NCBI RefSeq assembly: GCF_029626175.1
Contig: NZ_JARUBM010000002.1
Span: 2,368,501 to 2,432,500 of the forward strand
Origin: Micromonospora sp. WMMD1082
Lineage (GTDB): Bacteria > Actinomycetota > Actinomycetes > Mycobacteriales > Micromonosporaceae
Direction: 5' to 3'
Length of the DNA: 64,000 nucleotides
In this document: positions 11,898 through 20,831 of the stretch, in pieces
Numbering within the stretch: the stretch's first letter is position 1
Layout of the letters: each line of letters opens with the position of its first letter
Notes under the pieces: generated by a model
What the model was told of the DNA's origin: nothing
Databases searched by the model: none
What the model saw: only the letters and a program-made list of their open reading frames with translations
Made by a program: the position numbers and the translations under genes

Positions 11898-14800
11898 TTA
11901 GTCGGGGATTTTTTCGGCGCTGCCGAAGGCTTCGCGGAGGAGGCGTACCGCCTGTTCCTCGCTGGACTCGCGGGCGGTCTTCTCGTCGATGATCTCGTCG
12001 AGCGGCTCGTCACCCGGGTCGAACCCCTCGTAGGTCGGGGTGGCGGCCGGCTCGCCGCCGCGACGTCCCGCGCCGCCGCGCACCGGGCCGTCAAAGTCCG
12101 GGTCGTACGGCGGCTCACCGGCGAACTCGACGTCCGCGGTCTGCCGGCTCGCCTGGGCGGTACGCGCACCCCGCCCGGCCGCCGCCGCCCGCGCCGCCGC
12201 GATCGCGCTGCTCACCGGCGCGCCACCGGTGCCGCCAGTGCCACCGGCGCTGCCGTTGCCGTTGGTCGCCCGGGCCTGCCGGGGCGGGACGGATGCCCTG
12301 GCCCCGCCCTGGGCGGCCGGTGAGCCACCCGGAACACCACCGCGACCCGCCGGGACACCGGACGCACCGGGCCCACCCGCCGGGGCACCGGACGCACCGG
12401 GTCGACCCGCCAGGCCGGCGGAAGCAGCAGGCCCATCCGCCGGGGCAGCCGGCCCACCCGCCGGGGCAGCGGGCCCACCCGCGAGGCCGGCGGAAGCAGC
12501 GGGGCCACCCGCCGGGGCACCGGACGCACCGGGCCCACCCGCCAGGCCGGCGGACCCACCTCCCGGGGCTGCGGAAGCAGCGGGTCCACCCATCGGGCCG
12601 GCGTTCCCGCCTGCCGGCGTGTTTCGCGCACCGGCCCGACCGGTCGCCGACGCGTCCGGAACCGGGGAGGCACCGGAGGACTCGCCGCCGGGGCGCGCCG
12701 CCTCCGGCCAGCCGTCATCCGGGTCGCCGGTCGCGGTGGCGGAAGAGGCCGGAGCGACGCCGCCGGGACGGGCCGGCTCGGGCCAGTCGTCCTCGGCGCC
12801 CTCTGCCGTGGCGGCGGAGGCGCCACCCGATCGATCGGCACCGGAACGACCCCGGGAGGCCCCGCCGGTGGACTGCACCGGGTCAGCGGCGGCCGGAGCG
12901 GGCGTGGCGCGGGGATGCCCGGGGGACATCCCGCCCCGCTCGCCCGCCACCTCGCACCGGATCTGCCAGCGCCCGCCCAACTCCTCGTAGAGCGCGTCGG
13001 TGAGCACCTGGGCGTGGTCGGACACCATCCGGGCCAGCACGGCCGACTTCACGGTCAGCACGAGGGTGTCACCGTCGAGGTCGCGTACGACCGCGTCCCG
13101 CATCAGCGCGGCGATCCGCTTGTTGGTCCGGTTGACCTTGCCGACCACCTCCGGCCAGACCCGGCGCACCGCGACCGCGTCCAACGCGCCCGGGGTCACC
13201 GCACCCGGGCGGGGCGGCTCCGGGGTCGCCGGATCAGGCATGACGGCGGCGGGCGGTACGGCCCGCCGGGACGTGGCCGCACCGCCGGGGGCGCCGTCCT
13301 CGCTCCCACCGGAGCGGCCCGAGAAGCCGCCACCCGGCCTGGCTGCGGCGGCCCCGTTCGCTCCGGCGCCCGTCTGGGCGGGACCGGTGGCACCGCCCTC
13401 CCCCGCGCCCGGACCGGCCGTCGACATCCCCCCGTCACGGCCAGCCGGTGCGGTCGCGCCAGCACGGCCGGCCACTGAGGTCACACCGTCACGGGTGGCC
13501 GGGGCGGTCACCCCGTCACGGGTCGTCGCCGACGTCACGCCGTCACGGGTGGCCGCTGAGGTCGCGGTGTCACGGGTCGTCGTCGACTTCGCGGTGTCAC
13601 GGGTAGCCGCTGAGGTCGCGGCGTCGCGGGTGGCCGGGGCGGTCACGCCGTCACGGGTCGTCGCCGACGTCGCGGCGTCGCGGGTGGGCGGTGCGGTCGT
13701 GGTGTTGGCGGCAGCCGGCGCGGCAGCGCCTGTCCCGGCCCGGGTCGCGGCGGCAGCCGCGGGCGCGGCGGGAGGTTGGGTGCGTACCGCCGCGGGGGTC
13801 GGAACGGGCGCGGAGTCGGCGGCGGCCGGCGGCCCGTCGGTGCCGGCGAGGGTGAGCCGGCGCTCCATGCGTTCGAGGCGCTGGAGCAGGCCGCCGGTGG
13901 AGTCATCGACGCCGGGCAGCAGCATCCGGGCGCAGATCAGTTCGAGCAGCAGTCGGGGCGCGGTGGTGCCGCGCATCTCCACCAGGCCGTCGTGCACGAT
14001 GTCGGCGCAGCGGGACAGGGTGCCCGGGCCGAGCTGCTGGGCATGAGCCGCCATCCGCTCGATCTGGTCGTCCGGCCCGTCGATGAGGCCCTTGGCGACG
14101 GCATCGGGCACCTGCTGGAGCACGATCAGATCGCGCAGGCGTTCCAGGAGGTCGGCGGCGAACCGGCGCGGGTCGTGCCCGGCCTCGGCCACGCGGTCAA
14201 CGGTGGCGTACGCGGCGGCGCCGTCCCCGGCCGCGAGGGCGTCGCACATCTCGTCGATCAGTGCCGCGTCGGTGACGCCGAGCAGCGCGGCGGCCCGGGC
14301 GTAGGTGACGCCGTCGGGGCCGGCGCCGGCGATGAGCTGGTCGAGCACGGAGAGGCTGTCCCGGGCGCTACCGCCACCGGCGCGCACCACGAGCGGGAAC
14401 ACCGCCGGCTCGACCTGCACCCCCTCGGCCTCGCAGAGCTGCTCCAGATAGGGCCGGAGCACCTTCGGCGGGATCAGCCGGAACGGGTAGTGGTGGGTCC
14501 GCGACTTGATCGTGCCGAGGACCTTCTCCGGTTCGGTGGTGGCGAAGATGAACTTGACGTACTCCGGGGGCTCCTCGACCAGCTTGAGCAGGGCGTTGAA
14601 GCCGGCCGACGAGACCATGTGCGCCTCGTCGATGACGTAGATCTTGAAGCGGCTGTTGGCCGGTGCGAAGAACGCCTTCTCGCGCAGCTCGCGGGCGTCG
14701 TCCACGCCGCCGTGGCTGGCCGCGTCGATCTCGATGACGTCGATCGAGCCCGCGCCGTCTCCGGCCAGCGACCGGCACGAGTCGCAGGTGCCGCAGGGCT

Positions 14801-15008
14801 CCGGGGTGGGGCCGTGCTCGCAGTTGAGCGAGCGGGCCAGGATGCGGGCGCTGGAGGTCTTGCCACAGCCACGCGGGCCGGAGAAGAGGTACGCGTGGTT
14901 GAGTCGCCCGCTGCGCAGCGCCTGCGACAGCGGCTCGGTGACGTGCTCCTGCCCGATAACCTCGGCGAAGGTACGCGGCCGGTACTTGCGGTAGAGCGCC
15001 AGTGCCAC
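11898..15008 (-). CDS. dnaX: DNA polymerase III subunit gamma/tau, enlarged
   Basis: Clamp-loader ATPase of the replisome. Walker A is GPRGCGKTSSA, a C4 zinc module follows (CEHGPTPEPC, CDSC), and Walker B is VIDEAHMVS; the AAA+ and collar domains fill about residues 1-370. A tau-type domain (residues about 620-720) precedes a short conserved tail near the C-terminus (AVRLLREAFGSAEKI). Between them are two low-complexity inserts: a 9-residue repeat TRDxxTxxx of about ten units (13424-13690), and a Gly-Ala-Pro repeat (about 12320-12610). At 1036 residues it is far longer than usual bacterial tau proteins (roughly 600-800). The GTG at 15008 has GAGGAGG 10 bases upstream; the frame is open to 15065. 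Confidence 0.95.
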   Translation of the reverse strand: MALALYRKYRPRTFAEVIGQEHVTEPLSQALRSGRLNHAYLFSGPRGCGKTSSARILARSLNCEHGPTPEPCGTCDSCRSLAGDGAGSIDVIEIDAASHGGVDDARELREKAFFAPANSRFKIYVIDEAHMVSSAGFNALLKLVEEPPEYVKFIFATTEPEKVLGTIKSRTHHYPFRLIPPKVLRPYLEQLCEAEGVQVEPAVFPLVVRAGGGSARDSLSVLDQLIAGAGPDGVTYARAAALLGVTDAALIDEMCDALAAGDGAAAYATVDRVAEAGHDPRRFAADLLERLRDLIVLQQVPDAVAKGLIDGPDDQIERMAAHAQQLGPGTLSRCADIVHDGLVEMRGTTAPRLLLELICARMLLPGVDDSTGGLLQRLERMERRLTLAGTDGPPAAADSAPVPTPAAVRTQPPAAPAAAAATRAGTGAAAPAAANTTTAPPTRDAATSATTRDGVTAPATRDAATSAATRDTAKSTTTRDTATSAATRDGVTSATTRDGVTAPATRDGVTSVAGRAGATAPAGRDGGMSTAGPGAGEGGATGPAQTGAGANGAAAARPGGGFSGRSGGSEDGAPGGAATSRRAVPPAAVMPDPATPEPPRPGAVTPGALDAVAVRRVWPEVVGKVNRTNKRIAALMRDAVVRDLDGDTLVLTVKSAVLARMVSDHAQVLTDALYEELGGRWQIRCEVAGERGGMSPGHPRATPAPAAADPVQSTGGASRGRSGADRSGGASAATAEGAEDDWPEPARPGGVAPASSATATGDPDDGWPEAARPGGESSGASPVPDASATGRAGARNTPAGGNAGPMGGPAASAAPGGGSAGLAGGPGASGAPAGGPAASAGLAGGPAAPAGGPAAPADGPAASAGLAGRPGASGAPAGGPGASGVPAGRGGVPGGSPAAQGGARASVPPRQARATNGNGSAGGTGGTGGAPVSSAIAAARAAAAGRGARTAQASRQTADVEFAGEPPYDPDFDGPVRGGAGRRGGEPAATPTYEGFDPGDEPLDEIIDEKTARESSEEQAVRLLREAFGSAEKIPD
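13424..13690 (-). repeat. dnaX: 27-bp tandem repeat inside dnaX
   Basis: About ten in-frame units of 27 bases encode degenerate TRDGVTAPA/TRDAATSAA/TRDTAKSTT units. The last two or three units toward the protein C-terminal side change TRD to GRA/GRD. The repeat lies in the linker between the ATPase/collar part and the tau part, so copy-number change would keep the frame. Confidence 0.85.
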
Positions 15009-15176
15009 GGCGTCCCGCCTCCTCTCGACCGCGCCATTGTCCGCCGCCTCGCCCCGCCTGACCACCCACCCCGCCGAGCCAGCGCTGGATGATCGACTCG
15101 GGTTGCGGCATGTCGGGCCATCCAGCCGCCCCGGATACCCCGAGATGCCGCAACTGGGGAGCTCTCCGGAGACAGA

Positions 15177-15270
15177 AAGGCCTCCCGTGCACCCGGCAGA
15201 GCTCGCTTATCCTTGCTGCCTTCCGGCCCTGGGGAGGTTCACGAGATACCGCCGCACGGGAGGTGCCCCC
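15177..15270 (-). ncRNA. ffs: Signal recognition particle RNA (small bacterial type)
   Basis: The minus strand contains the conserved SRP domain IV hairpin: GTGAACC, CAGGGCCGGAAGGCAGCA and then AAGGATAAGC. The two ends pair (cctcccgtgc with gcacgggagg), closing a single long hairpin of about 90 bases, the length of the 4.5S-type RNA in actinobacteria. Location just upstream of dnaX is common in this group. The ends are estimated to within a few bases. Confidence 0.95.
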
Positions 15271-15346
15271 AGCCTACCCGAGCCGTGGTGGATCTTCAGG
15301 GGGTGGTGGGGTGAGCGGCCCGGCGCAGACCTGTATCCTGTTCGGC

Positions 15347-15434
15347 GGAGGATTCGCCTAGAGGCCTAGGGCGCACGCTTGGAAAGCGTGTTGGGTTCAC
15401 ACCCTCACGAGTTCGAATCTCGTATCCTCCGCCA
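15347..15434 (+). tRNA. tRNA-Ser, anticodon GGA
   Basis: Class II tRNA of 88 bases including an encoded CCA. The acceptor arms ggaggat and atcctcc pair, the anticodon loop is ttGGAaa on stem gcacgc/gcgtgt, there is a long variable arm, and the T-loop is gttcgaatc. It reads UCC/UCU serine codons. It is followed by a hairpin terminator. Confidence 0.97.
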
Positions 15435-15451
15435 CCTCGGCAGCACACGAC

Positions 15452-15480
15452 AGGGCCGGTCCGCACACGGGACCGGCCCT
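15452..15480 (+). terminator. Terminator after tRNA-Ser(GGA)
   Basis: Arms agggccggtcc and ggaccggccct (11 perfect pairs) around a 7-base loop, starting 18 bases after the tRNA CCA and followed by a pyrimidine-rich stretch. Confidence 0.8.
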
Positions 15481-15583
15481 CGTCCGTCTCGACAGTCACG
15501 GTCGACATCAACGGTCACAGCGCGGTCGGTTCAGCGACGACGCCGCAGGCAGGCAGCATCAGACAAGCCGCAGGCACGCGGCA

Positions 15584-15943
15584 TCAGACGAGCCGGAGCG
15601 CCAGGGCGACGGCCACCGCGAGGGCGACGACGGCCAGCAGGATCCGCACCACCCGCAGACCGCGCCACCACGGCAGCAACCACAGCACCAGCCAGAGCGC
15701 GACGAAGGACAGGATGTACCCGGCCGCGACGCCGAGAACGCGTTCCTCGCAGCCGTCGACGGCGCGGACCGGCTCGCATACCGACGGGTACGGCCCACCG
15801 TCGCTCGCCAGCAACCCCGCACAGCAGGCCACCACCGGCGCTGCCACCAGCGTGCAGAGCGGCGTCAGGACGTAACCCGCCAGATCACGACGTCGATCCC
15901 ACCAACCGGAGCTCGGCGGCTCGGCGGCTCCAGCCTCTGACAT
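15584..15943 (-). CDS. Small membrane protein, hypothetical
   Basis: A 119-residue protein with three hydrophobic segments: about residues 23-45, 70-92 (GYILSFVALWLVLWLLPWW) and 97-118. Four Cys residues lie between helix 1 and helix 2 (ACCAGLL, SVCEPV, GCEERV), which could form disulphides in an outside loop. I do not recognise the family. It stands alone. A 26-base imperfect direct repeat (15541-15593) overlaps its 3' end. Confidence 0.65.
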   Translation of the reverse strand: MSEAGAAEPPSSGWWDRRRDLAGYVLTPLCTLVAAPVVACCAGLLASDGGPYPSVCEPVRAVDGCEERVLGVAAGYILSFVALWLVLWLLPWWRGLRVVRILLAVVALAVAVALALRLV

Positions 15944-16324
15944 GGCGACGACGATAGAGCGACGAACAGCAATGCGCTGCCCCGCCCGCAGAGGCGCCGC
16001 TCCTCCGAGATCTTGGTACGAAAGCGCCCCCAGAGGGGCATCTCCGTACCAAGATCCTCACGGCCCGAGCACCGGGCACCGGGTTAGCGGACAGGCCGGC
16101 GTCGCGGCGATACTGGCGCATGGGAGAACGTGCGCGGCGAGACGCTGTCGCACTGGCAGTCGGTCGAGCTGATCACGGTCGAGCTGATCAGGGAAGTGGC
16201 GGAGTCATGGCAGTGAACGACATCCGGGAACTGTCCGGCGCCCGGCGGCGCAAGAGCAGCCGCAGCAGCGGCAACGCCTGACCACCGTCGTACACATGTT
16301 CTATCCACAGGCTGTGGACGCCGG
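15944..16324. other. Intergenic stretch with palindrome and two tiny ORFs
   Basis: No standard gene. It holds an inverted repeat (16009-16056, listed separately) and two very short overlapping frames on the plus strand: GTG 16130-16216 (28 residues, containing LSHWQSVELITVELIREVAE) and ATG 16207-16281 (24 residues, ending RRKSSRSSGNA). The second ends in a string like the beginning of actinobacterial DUF397 proteins (KSSRSGGN), so it may be a decayed DUF397 gene. Support for translation is weak. Confidence 0.4.
16009..16056. repeat. Intergenic palindrome with 12-bp perfect arms
   Basis: Arms gatcttggtacg (16009-16020) and cgtaccaagatc (16045-16056) enclose 24 bases that themselves contain gcccc/ggggc. 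As at 11797-11851, A/T-rich arms begin with GATC around a G/C-rich loop, suggesting a second dispersed palindrome type. Confidence 0.7.
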
Positions 16325-16873
16325 GTGAGCTACCAGCTCAGCGCGATCGTCGCGGACGCCGACCTGCTGCGCGAGGAGACCCGCGAGCTGGATCATGCCG
16401 TCCTCGCCGAGCTGCGGCAGGACTTCGCGCTGCTGCCCGTCACGCCGCAGCTCGTGCAGGAGTTGACCGGCACGCCGCCGGACTACGCGATCGACGAACC
16501 CGACCCGGAGCACCCGTTCACGCTGGTCCTCTCCCCCGCACTGACCGGGGTGCTGGCCCGCTGGGCGCAGCGCGGCCCCCTGGCGTACGTCGAGGCGGAG
16601 TTCGCCGGTGGGGCCGGGCACCAGGCGGCGGCGGTCTGGATGGGCGGGGCCCTCACCTGGGGGCCGCGCTTCGACGCGACGTTCGACGGGCCGCGACCCG
16701 ACTGGCCGATCAACGCGGCCCTGGTCGAGCTGGGCGCGGAGCCGGGCCAGTGGATCGACCCCTTCGCCGAGCTGGGACTACACGTCGAGCGGAGCACCGA
16801 TGGATGGCTCGCCCACGGGCGGCGCGGGCTGAGCGCCGACTACTGGGACGAGTTGGTCGAGGATCGGCAATAA
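16325..16873 (+). CDS. Hypothetical 182-residue protein
   Basis: I do not recognise the family. The sequence is acidic and soluble, without signal peptide or membrane helices. It starts SYQLSAIVADADLLREE, and the middle has hydrophobic strands (YVEAEFAGGAGHQAAAVW) and a Trp-rich centre. The start is the GTG at 16325 just after a small hairpin-rich stretch. It is followed after 38 bases by a secreted protein gene on the same strand. Confidence 0.7.
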   Translation: MSYQLSAIVADADLLREETRELDHAVLAELRQDFALLPVTPQLVQELTGTPPDYAIDEPDPEHPFTLVLSPALTGVLARWAQRGPLAYVEAEFAGGAGHQAAAVWMGGALTWGPRFDATFDGPRPDWPINAALVELGAEPGQWIDPFAELGLHVERSTDGWLAHGRRGLSADYWDELVEDRQ

Positions 16874-16911
16874 CCTCTGCGCCCCCGTCACGTTGGGGAC
16901 TGGGGGATTCC

Positions 16912-17442
16912 ATGAAATTGCGACAATTCGGCTTCATCGCCGCACTGCTTCTTGCTGCCTCGATCTCGGGCAGCGGACCTATGCCACCGGGCAGCATCGC
17001 CATGCCCGAACCCGTCGCGGCGGCCACCGTCGTCGACCTCGACGGCGTGGCCGACATCGACTTCGGCGACTCGGAGAGCGAGCTGACCCGGCGCGGCATT
17101 CTCCGCACCGACGTCGACGCCTGCGGCCCGACGCTGGCCGGGCACGACATGATCAGCCCGATCTTCATCGAGGACCGGCTGGTGCTGCTCTGGGCCGGCG
17201 ACCCGGTCCGCACGCCGGAGGGCATCGCGGCCGGCACACCGACCGCCGAGGTCATGGCCAGCTATCCGACCGTACGCAAGCTGCGCGCTCCACAGGGGAC
17301 GTACCGCTTCGACGGGCTGCTCGCCCGCGACGGCGATCGCGCGTACCTGTTCCTGCACGACGGCCGGACGGTCCGCAAGGTCATCGCCGGGTACGCCGAC
17401 TGGGCGCAGCGCCTCTTCGTCGAGGGCCACGCCCCCTGCTGA
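16912..17442 (+). CDS. Secreted hypothetical protein
   Basis: A 176-residue protein with a signal peptide (MKLRQFGFIAALLLAASI). The mature part has two Cys, one mid-protein (DACGPTLAG) and one as the final residue (HAPC), which may form a disulphide. Segments such as TPTAEVMASYPTVRKL and RAYLFLHDGRTVRKVI resemble small secreted actinobacterial proteins with a beta-rich fold, but I cannot assign a family. The ATG at 16912 is chosen because it gives the signal peptide and follows GGGGGA by 5 bases. Confidence 0.75.
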   Translation: MKLRQFGFIAALLLAASISGSGPMPPGSIAMPEPVAAATVVDLDGVADIDFGDSESELTRRGILRTDVDACGPTLAGHDMISPIFIEDRLVLLWAGDPVRTPEGIAAGTPTAEVMASYPTVRKLRAPQGTYRFDGLLARDGDRAYLFLHDGRTVRKVIAGYADWAQRLFVEGHAPC

Positions 17443-17471
17443 CCCAGCTCACGCCCCTGCTGACCCAGCTC
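17429..17471. repeat. Tandem 21/22-base duplication at a stop codon
   Basis: acgccccctgctgacccagc, and the two bases after it, recurs immediately with one C fewer (17429-17450 and 17451-17471). It covers the stop codon of the secreted protein gene and abuts the 3' end of the convergent FG-GAP gene. It looks like a replication-slippage duplication. Confidence 0.6.
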
Positions 17472-19125
17472 AGTAGTAGAGGCCGCCGGTCTGCGGGGTG
17501 GCGAGGCGGCGGCCGTACCACTTGGGCCAGACGACGTCGGTGCGCATGCTCAGGCCACTCCACGAGGTGGACTGCGGGACCAGCCCACCGGAACCACCGT
17601 GGAACAGGGCGACCGACCCGGATCCGAGTCCGGCCTGGTCGCCGGCCACCTCTTCGCCGGGCGACGTCACGAGGGCGTCCAGCGGGCCGGTGCCGTTGAG
17701 GTTGAGGATCGCCACCGAGCCGCCGAACCGGTCACCCCGTTCCGCGCCACCCGGGACCACCGCGTGGTCCTGGTCGAAGCCCTGGGCGCCGGTGCCGGTC
17801 AGCCCGGAGGCGGCACCCTTCAACAGGGCGATCGTGCCGGCCCCGGCCTTCGTACCGATCGCCTCGCCGGGTGCGCCCACCAACACGTCGGCCCGACCGT
17901 CGCCGGTCACGTCACCGACCGCGAGCGTCGCACCGAACAGGTCACCGGCCTCCGGTGACCCCGGAACCCCGGCCGTACGCTGGCTGAAGAGCTTCGCGGC
18001 GCCGCTGGACAGGCCGCCGGTGCGGCCGGTGAGGACCGCGACCATGCCCTCGTTGCCCTTCGGGCTCTGCGCGTACGGCGCACCGGCGATCACCTCGCCC
18101 AGTCCGTCCCCGGTCACGTCGCCGACCGCGAGCACCATGCCCAGTTGCCAGACGTAGCTGTCGCTGCGCCCGGTCGCCTTGCGCAGCGCCGCGCCGGTGA
18201 CCGAGGTGGCCCCGCTGAGCTTCACCCCGCTCGCCGAGCCCCACATCAGCGTGATCATGCCGCTGCCGGTCGACGACGTGCTCTCGTTCTCCTGCGGGGC
18301 GCCGATGATCAGGTCCGCGTACTTGTTGTTGTTGACCTTCCCGATCGCGAGGGTCCACCCGAAGTGGTCACCGCGCTCGGCGGAGCCGGGCACCGCGGCC
18401 TGGTTCTGGTGCAGCTGCTGGGCGCCGGTACCGGTCAGGCCGCCGGTGCCGCCGAACAGGATGGTGACCGCCCCGGCCTCCTTGACGGTCCCGATCGACT
18501 CGCCGTACGAGCCGATAGCCAGGTCGTCCCGACCGTCGCCGTTGATGTCGCCGGCCGCGAGCGCCGAGCCGAAGAGGTCCTCCTTCTCCGAGGCACCCGG
18601 TACGCCCGGCGTGTCCTGGTTGACGTGCTTCGCCGACTCGACCCGCAGGCCGGTGCTGCTGCCGGGGATCACCCACACCCCGCCGGCGTGCGCCTTCGCG
18701 CTCGGGTCGTACTCCTCCGCGTCGCTGATCGCCAGGTCGTCGTAGCCGTCGCCGTTGAAGTCCCCGGCGGCGAGAACCTCACCGAAGCACACACAGCCGC
18801 CGGCCGGCGAGATCGCCGACGCGTAGTAGTCGACGTGCGGTGCCGACGAGTAGCGCACCACGACCAGGCCGGCGGGTGACTGCGGGAAGCGGTGCTCGAA
18901 GGGATCGGCGGAGGCGGCGATGTCGTCGACGCCGTCACCGTCGAAGTCGGACCGGGTGGCACCGGTCCCCTTCACCGGGGTCACTGCCTTCGCCACCCGG
19001 TACTGCTGGAGGACGAACCCGTCCCGGGTGACGTTCCGGAACTCGTCCGCCGCCCGCGCGGGGGCGCTCACCGCCAGGCTGGCCGCAACCGCCAGCACGG
19101 ACATGCCGGCAACTCTCCGTCGCAC
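17470..19125 (-). CDS. Secreted FG-GAP repeat beta-propeller protein (copy A)
   Basis: Predicted exported protein of 551 residues with a signal peptide (VRRRVAGMSVLAVAASLAVS, cleavage after ARA). Seven FG-GAP/integrin-alpha-like blades follow, each with a calcium-type loop: DFDGDGVDD, DFNGDGYDD, DINGDGRDD, KVNNNKYAD, DVTGDGLGE, DVTGDGRAD, NLNGTGPLD. The fourth loop has lost most ligand acids. The GTG at 19125 is chosen by alignment with copy B; the frame is open upstream to 19266 but overlaps copy B. Copy B ends 47 bases upstream, so the two are likely one transcript. Role unknown; adhesion or ligand binding is known for the fold. Confidence 0.85.
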   Translation of the reverse strand: MRRRVAGMSVLAVAASLAVSAPARAADEFRNVTRDGFVLQQYRVAKAVTPVKGTGATRSDFDGDGVDDIAASADPFEHRFPQSPAGLVVVRYSSAPHVDYYASAISPAGGCVCFGEVLAAGDFNGDGYDDLAISDAEEYDPSAKAHAGGVWVIPGSSTGLRVESAKHVNQDTPGVPGASEKEDLFGSALAAGDINGDGRDDLAIGSYGESIGTVKEAGAVTILFGGTGGLTGTGAQQLHQNQAAVPGSAERGDHFGWTLAIGKVNNNKYADLIIGAPQENESTSSTGSGMITLMWGSASGVKLSGATSVTGAALRKATGRSDSYVWQLGMVLAVGDVTGDGLGEVIAGAPYAQSPKGNEGMVAVLTGRTGGLSSGAAKLFSQRTAGVPGSPEAGDLFGATLAVGDVTGDGRADVLVGAPGEAIGTKAGAGTIALLKGAASGLTGTGAQGFDQDHAVVPGGAERGDRFGGSVAILNLNGTGPLDALVTSPGEEVAGDQAGLGSGSVALFHGGSGGLVPQSTSWSGLSMRTDVVWPKWYGRRLATPQTGGLYY

Positions 19126-19172
19126 CAGAAACCGCCGCCTTCTCGTTTCGGTAGGAGCCTTGCGTCCCGGGT

Positions 19173-20831
19173 TCACCACCACGGGCCGCTGCTCTGCGGA
19201 CCGGCGATCCGTTCGCCGTAGTTCGTGAGCTGGACGCGGTCGGTGTTCAGGGCGCGTCCACTCCACGAACCGGACTGCGCGACGAGGCCACCGGAGGCAC
19301 CGTGGAACCGGGAGAGCGTCCCGGCGCCGTACCCCACCGGGTCGCCGGCGACCTCTTCACCGGGCGACGACACGATCGCGTCCAGCGGGCCGGTGCCGTT
19401 GAGGTTGAGCAGCGCCGCCGACGCGCCGAACTTGTCCCCCCGCTCGGCGCCACCCGGGACGACCGAGTGGTTCTGGTCGAAGCCCTGCGCACCGCTGCCG
19501 GTCAGCCCGGCCGACGAGCCCTTGAGCAGCACGATCATGCCCGCCTCGGCCTTCGTGCCGATCGCCTCGGTGTACGCGCCGACCAGCACGTCCGCCCGCC
19601 CGTCGCCGGTCACGTCACCCGCGGCCAGGGTCGCACCGAACCGGTCCTGGTTCTCCGGAGAGCCCGGCACACCGGCCGTACGCTGGGTGATGATCTTTAC
19701 GGCGCTGCCGGACAGACCACCGGTGCGGCCCGTGAAGACCGCGACCAGGCCACCGTCGAGGTGCGGGGTCTGCGCGTTGGGCGCCCCGGCGATCACCTCG
19801 GCCAGCCCGTCCCCGTTCACGTCACCGATCGCCAGCGACATGCCCAGGTACCAGGCGATCGTGTCGCTGCGCCCGGTCGCCTTGTACACCCCCGCGCCGG
19901 TGACCGAGGTGGCGCCGCTGAGCTTCACCCCGCTCGCCGAACCCCACATCAGGGTGACCATCCCGGTGCCGTTGGCCCCGGCCTTCCCGTCGTTCTCGTG
20001 GGGAGCGCCGATGACCAGGTCGGCGTACTTGTTGTTGTTGACCTTCCCGATCGCGAGGGACATCCCGAAGTGGTCGCGCCGCTCCGCCGAGCCGGGCACC
20101 GCGGCCTGGTTCTGGTGCAGCTGCTGGGCACCGGTGCCGGTCAGGCCACCACTGCCGCCATAGAGGACGGTGACCGCGCCGGCTTCCTTGACGGTCCCGA
20201 TCGACTCCTTGAACGCACCGATCGCGAGGTCGTCACGACCGTCGCCGTTGATGTCGCCGGCCGCGAGCGACGCGCCGAACCCGTCGTAGTTCTCCGAATC
20301 GCCGGGTACGCCCGGAGAACCCTGGTTGAAGTGCTTCGTCGAGTCGACCACCAGGCCGGTCGGGCTGCCCGGGATGACCCAGACCCCGCCACCGTACGCA
20401 TTGTTGCGGGTGTCGATCTCGTCCGCGTCGCCGATCGCCAGGTCGTCGTAGCCGTCGCCGTTGAAGTCACCGGCGACCAGTGCGATGCCGAAACTGGAGC
20501 GGCCTTCCCCGATCAGCGAACCCATGAGGTAGTCGACCTGCGGCGCGGACGAGTAGCGCACGACGACCAGACCGGTCGGGTAGTAGGGCAACTGGCTGTG
20601 GTTGAGGGGGGTGGCCGAGGCGGCGATGTCGTCGACACCGTCACCGTCGAAGTCCGAGCGAGTAGGCCCCGTCCCCTTCAGCGGCGTGACCGACTTCGCC
20701 ACCCGGTGGTACTGCATCACGAGGCCGTCCCGGGTGATGGTCCGGAACTCGTCCGCCGCCTGGGCTGGCGCACCGGGCGCCAGGCTCGCGAACACCGCCA
20801 ACACCGCAGCCCCGGCAACTCTCCGCCGCAT
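19173..20831 (-). CDS. Secreted FG-GAP repeat beta-propeller protein (copy B)
   Basis: Paralogue of the downstream gene, 552 residues, with the same signal peptide plan (MRRRVAGAAVLAVFASLAPG...AQA) and seven blades with loops DFDGDGVDD, DFNGDGYDD, DINGDGRDD, KVNNNKYAD, DVNGDGLAE, DVTGDGRAD and NLNGTGPLD. The same fourth and seventh blades are degenerate in both copies, so the loss came before duplication. The ATG at 20831 has GGGGAGCGGGG just upstream. Both copies end with a Trp/Tyr-rich tail (SGPWW here, TGGLYY in copy A). Confidence 0.85.
   Translation of the reverse strand: MRRRVAGAAVLAVFASLAPGAPAQAADEFRTITRDGLVMQYHRVAKSVTPLKGTGPTRSDFDGDGVDDIAASATPLNHSQLPYYPTGLVVVRYSSAPQVDYLMGSLIGEGRSSFGIALVAGDFNGDGYDDLAIGDADEIDTRNNAYGGGVWVIPGSPTGLVVDSTKHFNQGSPGVPGDSENYDGFGASLAAGDINGDGRDDLAIGAFKESIGTVKEAGAVTVLYGGSGGLTGTGAQQLHQNQAAVPGSAERRDHFGMSLAIGKVNNNKYADLVIGAPHENDGKAGANGTGMVTLMWGSASGVKLSGATSVTGAGVYKATGRSDTIAWYLGMSLAIGDVNGDGLAEVIAGAPNAQTPHLDGGLVAVFTGRTGGLSGSAVKIITQRTAGVPGSPENQDRFGATLAAGDVTGDGRADVLVGAYTEAIGTKAEAGMIVLLKGSSAGLTGSGAQGFDQNHSVVPGGAERGDKFGASAALLNLNGTGPLDAIVSSPGEEVAGDPVGYGAGTLSRFHGASGGLVAQSGSWSGRALNTDRVQLTNYGERIAGPQSSGPWW

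Noticed and set aside
13424..13690. CRISPR array
   Set aside because: The repeats are in-frame coding units without spacers, inside dnaX; no cas genes are present in the window.
15541..15593. Imperfect 26-base direct repeat as an attachment site
   Set aside because: It is short, diverged, and has no mobile genes on either side; more likely local slippage.
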